The translations under genes and the position numbers were made by a program. From contig CANJNZ010000006.1 in the NCBI GenBank assembly GCA_947476045.1, positions 36,512 to 100,511 of the forward strand: a stretch of DNA of 64,000 nucleotides, read 5' to 3'. The notes below the pieces were generated by a model, which was given only the letters and a program-made list of their open reading frames with translations, did no database searches and was not told the origin of the DNA. Of this stretch, positions 26,807-35,200 are shown piece by piece. Within the stretch, counting starts at the first letter, position 1, and each line of letters starts with the position of its first letter. This stretch comes from Chthoniobacteraceae bacterium (lineage in GTDB: Bacteria; Verrucomicrobiota; Verrucomicrobiia; Chthoniobacterales; Chthoniobacteraceae).

Positions 26807-28876
26807 ATGAAAACACACCATCATTTCATCAAAGCCATCGCGCTCGGCATTCTCGCCACCTGCCCTCTTGTTCAAGCAGCAGAGGACTCCAAGCCGTCGG
26901 TGTTGGAATTGCGGACGTCCTCGTGGCTCTTCAACTCCGCGCAGGCTGCGCACAGCACGCTCACCGCGCAGGCACCACAGGCGGAGTTTGCGGCACCCGC
27001 AAATACGAACGACGGCTTCACAATCAAGCTGACTGCGGATTTGAAAAAGTTCGACGCCGACAAAACCATCCTCGATGTGCCCGGTGTGCTTAGCGTGCGT
27101 CTTCGCAAGCACAGCCCCTCGGATCGAAATCGTCAGAATTATCCGGCCTTCAAAATGCCCGACGGCTCGGTGCCGGTGCTCGAAGCAAACCTCACACTTC
27201 ATTCAGCAGAGCATCCGAAGTGGCAGGGCATGACCATCGGCATCCCGCTCGCGCTGCTCAAACAGCCCGAAGGTAAACACGACATCGTGCTCAATTTCTC
27301 CGGTGTGCGCTGGACGATGGTTGTGGACGGCCAGTTGCTCGATAACGACTTTCCGTTCGGCTATCCCACGTGGGCGGAGAAGAACACATGGAAGCTGGAC
27401 GCGGAGTTTGTGAGCAAGGCGGAGATTTTTCTCCCAGCCATCAAACCCGAGGAGAAACTCGCGAAGACAGGCGAAACTGCGCCTGTCCAATACTGGACAC
27501 CGCACGGACACAACAACTGGGTCGGCGATGTCGTGGCCTTCTTTCACCAAGGCCGCTACCATGTGTTTTACCTCTTCGACCGCCGCCATCACGCGAGCAA
27601 GTTCGGTCAGGGCGCCCATTACTTCGAACACATCTCCACGACTGATTTCAAAACGTGGACCGAGCACGAAGCCGCGACACCACTGGAGGAACAATGGGAG
27701 TGCATCGGCACTGGCGCCCCGTTTGTTTTCAAAGACAAATTTTGCATCGGATACGGCCTGCACACGACGCGCGTTTATCCGCAGGAAAAAACGTCGCTGC
27801 CCGCGCAGTGGGAGTATTTGAAAAAGAACGGAGTCACGGGAGAATTCAAATTCGAGATAACGCCCGGTTTCCCCGCTGGCTCGACTTACGCCATCAGCGG
27901 GGACGGCGTCTCGTCATTCAAAAAGTCGAGGCTCGCCTTTCACCCCTGCGAAAATCCCAGCGTCTATACAGACCCCAACGGCAAGCTGCGCCTGCTCGCG
28001 AACTTTCATTCCAAGGGCATCTGGGAATCGGAATCCGTGAACGGCGGCTGGCGCTGCACCAGCCCCGAATTCCCGCCCGGTGGCGACTGCACGTTCTTTT
28101 TCCGCTGGGGAAAGTTCGATTACATCATCGGCGGCTTCAAAGACCTGTGGTCGAAACCCGCCGATGCGCCCGATTCAAAATACGAATCTGTCGTCGCCAA
28201 GGGACTCGATTTTTACGACGGCTCGAATGTTCCCGCGATTACGGAAATCAACGGCGGACGTTTTGTCATGGCGGCCTGGATTCCCATTCGCGGTTGGGGA
28301 GGACCGCTGCTCATCCGTGAACTCATTCAATTCAACGACGGCAGAATCGGATCAAAGTGGATGAAGGAAGTCACCCCGCAAACCGGCACACCAAAAACTC
28401 TCGCAACGTCACTGACTGAAACGACGACTTACCCGACCGGTGGTGCGTCCTTCATGCTCAGCTTCGATGTTCATCCAACGGAGGCGGGAAAAGGCAGGTT
28501 CGGCGTTGTGTTTCTACCCGAGGCGGACGAGCGAGCTTCTGGCGAACTACAAATCCGACTCAACGACAAGCGCGCACAATTTGCACCCGGCTCGTTGAGC
28601 GTCTTCGCCTTTCCGCAAAAATCGCTGCGCGAAGGCAACATGCCCCATGCAGTTCGTAATTACTCCATTGAAAACCTCATCGGTGTGGACGGTTCATTCA
28701 CCGTGCGCGTCATCGTGAAGAACTCGGAGAAAATGGGAGGCGCGCTGGTGGATGCCGAGATCGCCGGACAGCGCACGATGATGAGTTATCGCGAGGAACT
28801 CACCGTGAAAAAGATACTCTTCCGCATGGAAGGCGTGGAATTGAAGAACGTCCAGATCGCGCCGCTCAAAGAATAG
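26807..28876 (+). CDS. Secreted five-bladed beta-propeller glycosidase-like protein (clan GH-J/GH43-like)
   Basis: 689 residues from ATG 26807, 6 nt after the previous stop. Signal peptide ends CPLVQAAE. Residues 30-210 are a beta-sandwich region (ANLTLHSAEHPKWQGMTIGI; FSGVRWTMVVDGQLLDND). The propeller begins at WTPHGHNNWVGDVVAFFHQG, where the Asp of WVGD sits at the position of the GH32 nucleophile. Later blades carry CENPSVYTDPNGKLRLL and GGRFVMAAWIPIRGWGG. A clear RDP box and an EC acid/base box of GH32 are not evident, although ENPSVY and ECIGTG provide candidate glutamates. A beta-sandwich tail closes the protein. It is probably a glycosidase of the GH32/GH43/GH68-like superfamily, or a non-catalytic binder. 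It sits between two GH32-containing genes in one transcription unit. Confidence 0.7.
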   Translation: MKTHHHFIKAIALGILATCPLVQAAEDSKPSVLELRTSSWLFNSAQAAHSTLTAQAPQAEFAAPANTNDGFTIKLTADLKKFDADKTILDVPGVLSVRLRKHSPSDRNRQNYPAFKMPDGSVPVLEANLTLHSAEHPKWQGMTIGIPLALLKQPEGKHDIVLNFSGVRWTMVVDGQLLDNDFPFGYPTWAEKNTWKLDAEFVSKAEIFLPAIKPEEKLAKTGETAPVQYWTPHGHNNWVGDVVAFFHQGRYHVFYLFDRRHHASKFGQGAHYFEHISTTDFKTWTEHEAATPLEEQWECIGTGAPFVFKDKFCIGYGLHTTRVYPQEKTSLPAQWEYLKKNGVTGEFKFEITPGFPAGSTYAISGDGVSSFKKSRLAFHPCENPSVYTDPNGKLRLLANFHSKGIWESESVNGGWRCTSPEFPPGGDCTFFFRWGKFDYIIGGFKDLWSKPADAPDSKYESVVAKGLDFYDGSNVPAITEINGGRFVMAAWIPIRGWGGPLLIRELIQFNDGRIGSKWMKEVTPQTGTPKTLATSLTETTTYPTGGASFMLSFDVHPTEAGKGRFGVVFLPEADERASGELQIRLNDKRAQFAPGSLSVFAFPQKSLREGNMPHAVRNYSIENLIGVDGSFTVRVIVKNSEKMGGALVDAEIAGQRTMMSYREELTVKKILFRMEGVELKNVQIAPLKE

Positions 28877-28882
28877 CGCATC

Positions 28883-30613
28883 ATGAAAAAGCTCCTAGTC
28901 ATCGCACTCGCGTTCATCATCACAGCAGGCACACTTTCTTTCGCTGATGAAACTCCTTCTGCGGACAACACACGCCGTTTCACCGCAAACAAGCGCTACC
29001 TCATCTTCCCCCGCGCAAAGGGGCTGAATGGAAAGGACAAAGTTTTCGTGGATGTGGACGGCAAGCCGTTCTTCTCCGCTTTCAATTCGCCGATTGCCAA
29101 GGCCGACCCGGATTTCTGGACGTTTCTTGATTTGAGTTTGATTCAGGGGAAGGAAATCACCGTGAGCATCAAGGGGCCGGACGAGGCTGGCATCGAGCTG
29201 GTGAAATTGAGCGACACCATCCCCGGCAAATATCCGCTCTACCACGAACCCGGACGCCCGCAGGTTCACTTCTCGCCGGTGCGCGGATGGCTCAACGATC
29301 CATCGGGGATGATCTATTTCGACGGCACGTGGCACCTGAGCTACGCGAATACGCGCTTCTCCAACTTGATGGCGGGCCCGAACAACGCGTGGGGCCACGC
29401 GACCAGCCGCGACCTGCTGCATTGGGAGGAAGGGCCGCTGCTGCTCAATCCCGTGCGCGGCCAGTATTCATTCTGGACGGGCGGAGCCGCCGTGGACGTG
29501 GAGAACACCACCGGCCTGGGCCGCCCCGGAAAGCCCGCGCTCGTCTTCTCCGCGAACAACGGCAGCGACGCGCCGAACGAATTCACGCAGTGCCTATTCC
29601 CCAGCACCGACGGCGGCATGTCCGTGATCTTCAATCCCGACATGATGTTCAAACCACTGCCCGCCGAGGCCGAGCGGCGCGGTGGTGGCACGCGCGACCC
29701 GATGATCCTTTGGTATGCGCCGGAGAAAAAATGGGTGCTCATCGTTTACAACAAACCGAAGGGCGGAAAGGACGGGTTCTATTTCTACGAATCGCGCGAC
29801 CTAAAAAACTGGAAGGAAACGAGCGTGCTGGAGGGAATGTTTGAGTGCCCCAATTTGTTCGAGCTGCCCGTGGACGGAAACCCCGCCAACAAACGCTGGG
29901 TGATCTGGGGCTCCGACACCTCCTACTACGTCGGCACCTTCGACGGGAAAACGTTCACGCCCGACGGCGCCAAACGCCGGACGCACCTCGGCACCTCATT
30001 CAGCGCCTCGCAAGTCTTCGCCAACGCCCCCGGCGGGCGAATCGTCCAAATCGGATGGGGGCACTTGTTCGACTTCAACTTCAAGGAAGAGTTCTCCCAG
30101 ATGGCCTCCTTCCCCTTGGACCTCACGTTGAAAACAACGCCCGACGGCATCCGCCTCAACGCCGACTTCATCCCCGAGCTTGCGCAACTGCGCGATGGCG
30201 GCAGCGCAAAAAAGGATGTCGTCATCAAACCCGGCGCACCGCTGAGCCTGCCGGATGTTTCCGACGTGATGGAACTCGCACTCGAATTCGACCCCGGCAC
30301 CACCGCGCAGGTCACCATCACCGCAGCGCAAATGACACTCAAATGGGAGGCCGCGAAAAACGTCCTCGATTTCAACAGCGCCAAAATCCCCCTCGCCCCG
30401 AAGGACGGCCGCGTGCAGCTCCACGTCTTGCTCGACATCCCCTCGCTGGAAGTCGTCACCAACGGCGGCGAAACCTACATGTTCAAACCCCGCGACTTCA
30501 AAAAACTCGGCGAGAAAACCCCGCTGGAAATCTCCGCCGAAGGCGGCGACGTCACCTTCCACCGCCTCGACCTCCACCCCCTCAAATCCATCCAGCCAAC
30601 ACCCGGCAAGTGA
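28883..30613 (+). CDS. Secreted GH32 family glycoside hydrolase
   Basis: 576 residues from ATG 28883, 6 nt after the preceding stop. Signal peptide MKKLLVIALAFIITAGTLSFA. A small beta domain precedes the catalytic part (KRYLIFPRAKGLNGKDKVF). All three GH32 boxes are canonical: nucleophile Asp in GWLNDPSGM, stabiliser in TRDPMILWY and acid/base Glu in MFECPNLF. A C-terminal beta sandwich ends HPLKSIQPTPGK. It is closely similar over its whole length to residues about 745-1304 of the fusion enzyme encoded two genes earlier, including the unusual N-terminal small domain and the tail, so one arose by duplication of the other. GH32 enzymes hydrolyse sucrose, inulin, levan or related fructosides; which one applies here is unknown. 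Confidence 0.92.
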   Translation: MKKLLVIALAFIITAGTLSFADETPSADNTRRFTANKRYLIFPRAKGLNGKDKVFVDVDGKPFFSAFNSPIAKADPDFWTFLDLSLIQGKEITVSIKGPDEAGIELVKLSDTIPGKYPLYHEPGRPQVHFSPVRGWLNDPSGMIYFDGTWHLSYANTRFSNLMAGPNNAWGHATSRDLLHWEEGPLLLNPVRGQYSFWTGGAAVDVENTTGLGRPGKPALVFSANNGSDAPNEFTQCLFPSTDGGMSVIFNPDMMFKPLPAEAERRGGGTRDPMILWYAPEKKWVLIVYNKPKGGKDGFYFYESRDLKNWKETSVLEGMFECPNLFELPVDGNPANKRWVIWGSDTSYYVGTFDGKTFTPDGAKRRTHLGTSFSASQVFANAPGGRIVQIGWGHLFDFNFKEEFSQMASFPLDLTLKTTPDGIRLNADFIPELAQLRDGGSAKKDVVIKPGAPLSLPDVSDVMELALEFDPGTTAQVTITAAQMTLKWEAAKNVLDFNSAKIPLAPKDGRVQLHVLLDIPSLEVVTNGGETYMFKPRDFKKLGEKTPLEISAEGGDVTFHRLDLHPLKSIQPTPGK

Positions 30614-31083
30614 CCTTGGAAACCGCTGATAAGATTTCCACAGTCACATTGCTGGAAAAGATTGGCGCGTAGCGCCAGCGACAACGGTAGCCGTGTGCAA
30701 GGAGCGAAGCGACGCAGCCCACGGATTCGACGCAGGCATCCATGCACCGCGTATGCGGTGCGACAGACGGTGGTGCGTGAGTGGTCGCGCCGACTACGCG
30801 GCGCTTTGCATTTCTCTCCTTTCCGTGGGTTTAGCTGCGCTTCACCCACGGCTACTATAGTGGCTGGCGCTACGCGCCATTTGGCGGCCTGACTGTAGAA
30901 ATCGTATGAATACATCGAGATAGAGCCCGCGATTGACGCGAAATCGCGCGAAAATAGGAGGAATGCGCAGGAGCAACCGGGTAAAAATCCCTTTTTGCGC
31001 CCTTTCGTGTTTTTCGCGGGAACCAATCTGCGTTTCCCTTGAGCGCCGTTGACAATCGAAAGCCAACGCTCCCAAAATCGTCC
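30614..31083. other. Intergenic region carrying a MITE-like repeat
   Basis: 470 bp between GH32 and the deacetylase without a supported gene. The first half is occupied by the palindromic element at 30661-30885. The remainder (30886-31083) is plain sequence; a TTGACA occurs at 31049 but lacks a matching -10 box at the right distance. Confidence 0.5.
30661..30885. repeat. MITE-like palindromic element with long terminal inverted repeats
   Basis: The left arm, from TGGCGCGTAGCGCCAGC at 30663, and the right arm, ending GCTGGCGCTACGCGCCA near 30879, are exact inverse copies over 17 nt. Pairing continues inward with gaps through GGTAGCCGTG / CACGGCTAC and CCCACGGA / TCCGTGGG, giving arms of about 60 nt. 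Two further hairpins lie in the middle: GCACCGCGTATGCGGTGC (about 30744-30761) and GCGCCGACTACGCGGCGC (about 30786-30803). No coding capacity. The shape resembles a cruciform-forming REPIN or MITE. Confidence 0.7.
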
Positions 31084-31887
31084 ATGATCAAACACTTCTC
31101 CGCGCTCCGCTGGATGCGCCCCGCCCGGTTCGTTTTCGCGTGGTCCATCGCTCTCTCAGCGCTCGCTCCGGCGGAGGATGCGCCCGCCGCCCGGGCCGCC
31201 GCTGCGGTGAAAGCGCCCGACAAACTCGTGGTGCTCACCTTCGATGATTCCGTAGCCAGTCAGGCCACCATCGTCGCCCCGCTGCTGAAAAAATATGGCT
31301 TCGGCGCCACCTTCTTCATCACGGAAGGCTTCGATTTCGCCACGAACAAAACGCAATACATGACGTGGGAGCAGATCAAAGGGCTGCACGATGCCGGCTT
31401 TGAAATCGGCAACCACACCCGCCGCCATCAGGCCGTCAACGGCCAGAACGAAGTGCAACTCGATGCCGACACCACCTACATCGAGGAGCAATGCGCAGCG
31501 CATCAAATCCCCAAGCCCACCAGCTTCTGCTACCCCGGCTACGCCACCAGCACGGTTGCCGTGCAGGTGCTCCGGCGCAAAGGATATCTCTTTGCGCGTG
31601 CCGGCGGCGCCCGCCCTTTCGACCCTGCGAAAGATGAGCCGCTCCTCATGCCGCAGGTCTTTGATTCCAAGCCCGGGGTGAAATTCGAGCAATTCGTCGC
31701 CGCCATCGCGCAAGCCAGGGACGGAAAAATCGCCGTGCTGACCTTTCACGGTGTCCCCGACGTGCAACACCCGTGGGTCAACACCGAGCCCGCCATTTTC
31801 GAGAAATATCTGGAGCATTTAAAGGAACAGGGCTGCACAGTCATCGCCGTGCGCGACATGGCAAAATATCTCCCCGCATCCCGATAG
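31084..31887 (+). CDS. Secreted CE4 polysaccharide deacetylase (NodB homology)
   Basis: 267 residues from ATG 31084, which leads a signal peptide (ARFVFAWSIALSALAPA). The NodB domain shows motif 1 LTFDDS (D54-D55: base and metal ligand) and motif 2 with the metal ligands H111 and H115 in GNHTRRH. The SFCYPGYA segment corresponds to motif 3 (RxPY in canonical enzymes, here CYPGY), and the last motif appears as VLTFHGVP. CE4 enzymes remove N- or O-acetyl groups from chitin, peptidoglycan, exopolysaccharide or xylan. An ATG at 31039 extends the protein but weakens the signal peptide. It probably belongs functionally with the GH20/GH32 genes, though a repeat element separates it from them. Confidence 0.9.
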   Translation: MIKHFSALRWMRPARFVFAWSIALSALAPAEDAPAARAAAAVKAPDKLVVLTFDDSVASQATIVAPLLKKYGFGATFFITEGFDFATNKTQYMTWEQIKGLHDAGFEIGNHTRRHQAVNGQNEVQLDADTTYIEEQCAAHQIPKPTSFCYPGYATSTVAVQVLRRKGYLFARAGGARPFDPAKDEPLLMPQVFDSKPGVKFEQFVAAIAQARDGKIAVLTFHGVPDVQHPWVNTEPAIFEKYLEHLKEQGCTVIAVRDMAKYLPASR

Positions 31888-31934
31888 ACGGGCGTTGTAA
31901 TACAAAAAGTGTCTCTTTTTCGGTAACGATTGCA

Positions 31935-32063
31935 CAAGGAGGGGGGCCGTCCCGGCCCCCTGCACTCCGGAGGGGTGCCCTGCGGGTCGCACGCTGAAGG
32001 TGGTGGCGTTTTTTCAGTCGCCCCTGCCGGGGCACAAGGGGCCGGGACGGGCCCCTCTCCTTG
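31935..32063. repeat. GC-rich inverted repeat element (about 129 bp)
   Basis: The left arm 31935-31959 starts CAAGGAGGGGGGCCGTCCCG and the right arm 32038-32063 reads inversely, ending GGGCCCCTCTCCTTG, with few mismatches. The right arm is followed by TTTTCCT, so on the plus strand it could also help end transcription of the deacetylase. The interior has smaller GC-rich hairpins and no reading frame of interest. Confidence 0.65.
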
Positions 32064-32170
32064 TTTTCCTGCCCTCCTTGTGGACTACGTGTCCTTTGTG
32101 CGAGACTGTGTTGCATCTGCGCCCATCTGCGTTCATCTGCGGTTCGTAAACTGTGCGAAGATTCCACCGC

Positions 32171-32215
32171 AAAACCAAAACTCCCATGCAAGGCGTTCGG
32201 CCCTGCATGGGAGTT
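32171..32215 (-). terminator. Rho-independent terminator of the giant surface protein
   Basis: On the minus strand AACTCCCATGCA and TGCATGGGAGTT form a perfect 12-bp stem with a 13-nt loop, followed by TTGGTTTTG. It begins 23 bp past the stop codon at 32239. Confidence 0.75.
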
Positions 32216-32238
32216 GGTGATTTTATTGGTTGAACTTC

Positions 32239-35200
32239 TTACTTCCGGCGGCGGCGCACTCCGAGGAGCAGGCCGAGACCACCGAGCAGCGAGACTGCCG
32301 CTCCGGGCTCTGGCACCACCGTCAGCGAGACTACGGTGTCATCGTTATTGACGCCATCGTAGGAGATTCTCCACAGGTTCAACCCCACCGTAAATTCGGA
32401 GTCGTCAGCAAGGCCTGCAAACATGCTTCCGGGTGTGATTGTGGCGTAATCGATCAGGGTGATCGAAGGGCCAGACATTGTCTCTGTATTGAACAACGCT
32501 GTTGAACCCAGATCCGTGACATTCAGCACTGAGCCATTGGCAATGTTCAGGTTGGCAGTGACATTGATTTGGTCAAAACCCAATCCCAAGTTGCTTGAGT
32601 TGTATTGAGCCTTGAGTTGCGAGGTTCCTGTGAAGACCAGGTTGCCGTTCACGGTGAAGTCACCGATCCCGCTATTGGAATCAGGATCGCCGGCGTTAAT
32701 TGCACCGCCGCTGTTCACAGTCACCGAGCCAATTTGGCCGGCTAAGCCGCCGAGTTCACCGCCGTTCACCGTGGTCGTGCTGCCCGAGAGCGAACCGTTC
32801 ACGACGAGTTTTCCAGAGCTGACGGTCACCGTGCCGGTGAAGGCGTTGCTGGCTCCCACCACCTTCAGCGTGCCGGAGCCCGCCTGGGTGAGGTTGCCGT
32901 CGCCGGTGATGACGTTGCTGAAGCTTACGACGTCGCTGCGGTTGAAGGCCAGACTACCGGTGCCGGTTACGCTGACCGCGCTGTTCACACTGATGGAGCC
33001 AGTGTTGCCGCCGTTGCCGATTTGGAGCGTTCCTCCGGAGACCGTGGTGCTGCCCGTAAAGGTATTCGCGCCAGACAGGATTTGCGTGCTTGCACCGCTC
33101 TTGGTCAGGCTGATCTTGTTCGTCGTGCCATCGCTGATGACACCGCCGAAGTCAGTGCTGCCGGACGCTGCGCTGATGGTCAGCGCGGAGTCTGCGCCGG
33201 CACTGTTGGTGATGGAACCGCCGCCGCCATTGCTGTTGGCCAGCGAGGCGACCTGCTGATTCGCGCCGCCCATATCCAATGTCCCGGCGGAAGCGATGGA
33301 GACGGGCGACGTTGTCGGGATGCGGTTGTTGCCGCCGACACTGCTGCCGATATTCCACAATCCTCCCTGACCAACGGCACTTGGGTTGAGAGGTTGGAAG
33401 CCGCCGCTGATGGGGCTTTGATAGCGGAAATTACTCAAATAACCGCCGCCGCCGCTGTCACTCATCGTGATGCCTAATTTGTATTCCTGACTACTGATGA
33501 GATTATCCACACCACCACTGGCACCGCCGCAGCAACCGGTGCGCTCGAAGAGCTTCTCATCATTGTCGAAAGTGCCATTTTGATTCTTATCAAGCCAGAC
33601 AGAGGCAGTATCGTCGTTGTTGTCGAAAGAGAAATCCCAGTGGCCGGATGTGTTCGGCTTGAAGGTGGTTATCCAGAGTGCCGACCAGTCACCATTGCCA
33701 TCGGGATCGATGCCAGGGGAGGCTCCCAGGGCAATGGAACGGGCATTTGCGGATCCGTCATCTGGGTAATTGAGGTGAGTCGTCAGAATACCGTGAGCAT
33801 CGTTCGCCCCGAGACTCGCAGCGAAAGTGCGCATTTGCTCGAGAGTGGCGTTGTTGTGCTGGGCATCTAAAAATGTTTCGTCAATTCCGTTGATGCTGGC
33901 ACCCACCTTCAATCTTATGGTGCCATTGCTGATGACGGTGGCGCCATTGTAGGTCTGCACTTCTTTCAACGTCAAAACGCCGCTTCCGCTCTTGGTGAGC
34001 GAGCCGGTGCCGGTCACCACCTTGTCATAGGTGACAGCGTCCGAGTGGTTGAGGGTCACGTTCGCGCTGTTGGCGAGTGTGATGCCGCTGGTGGCCAGTG
34101 TTGGCAGGGTGCCACCGTTGCCGACTGACAGCGTGCCGCCGCTGACGGTCGTGACACCGGTATAGACCTGATTGTTCGTGATCGTCATCGTGCCTGCGCC
34201 CGACTTGGTCAGCCCGCCATTCGTCGCGGCTGCTGCGCCGGTGACGGTCAGGTTGGTCGTATCATGGAAGATATCGAAGAAGGCGACTTTGCCCGCGTTG
34301 ATGGTGAAGTTGCGATCCGTGCTCGCGGTGGTGCCTGTGTAGCGCAGGGTGCCGCCGTTGAACACGAGGTTGGCCGCGTCGCTGGTCGCAGCGCCGAGGT
34401 TGGTGCTGCTGCCGCCGTTGCCAATCGTGCCCACGCTCAACGTGCCTGCTGTCAGCGTGGTCACGCCGGTGCGGGTGTTGTTGCCGGTGAGGATCAGCGC
34501 AGAGTCGCCGATCTTGGTCATCGCGCCTGCACCGCTGAGGATGCCGCTGACCGTGATGTCGCCGCTCTCGGCGTTCATCGCGCTTGCGCCCGGCAGATCC
34601 ACATTCATGGCCACGGTCTGATTATTCGTGGATTTGTTGCGGATGTTGCCGTTCAGCGTGATGTCGTTGCCGCCGAGCGTGAATGCTCCAGCGTTCGTAT
34701 CGAACGTGATGGCAGACAGCGAACGGCCGGTTGCATCGTTGTTCGGTGAAGTGCGGGTCGTGCCTGCGAAGGTCACCACGTCTCCATTCACAGGAGATGC
34801 AGCACCGGTCCAGTTTCCACTCGACCAGTTGTTGTCGCCAGCCGCGCCGTCCCAACGGCGGTTGTTGCTGGTGATGTTCAGTTTCAGCACATTGCCAACG
34901 TAGGCCAGCACGTAGGTGCCGGGAGCGGAGCTGCCGAGGGTGTCCTGCAGTAGGAAGTTGCCGATGCTCGACGAGGTGGAACCGAAGCCGATGAGGCTGT
35001 AGGTGCCGAAGCCGAGGCTGTCCACAGGCACCTGAATGATGGTGCCGTTTGCTGCTGTCAGTGCGCCGGTGACGTTGAAGTAATCAATCGCATTGCCGAC
35101 GTAGTCGAAGTAACCGACTGCACCCGCCCCGAAGGACAGGCCGCCGCTGATGGTCAGCGTGCCCACCGTGCCGATGTCGGCACCGGTGATGCGGTTCACG

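Larger units (their letters stand above)
31888..32238. other. Intergenic region between convergent genes, filled with repeats
   Basis: 351 bp between the deacetylase and the giant surface protein. It holds the GC-rich inverted repeat at 31935-32063, a short run of ATCTGCG words at about 32104-32150, and the giant gene's terminator. No gene is supported. Confidence 0.55.
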
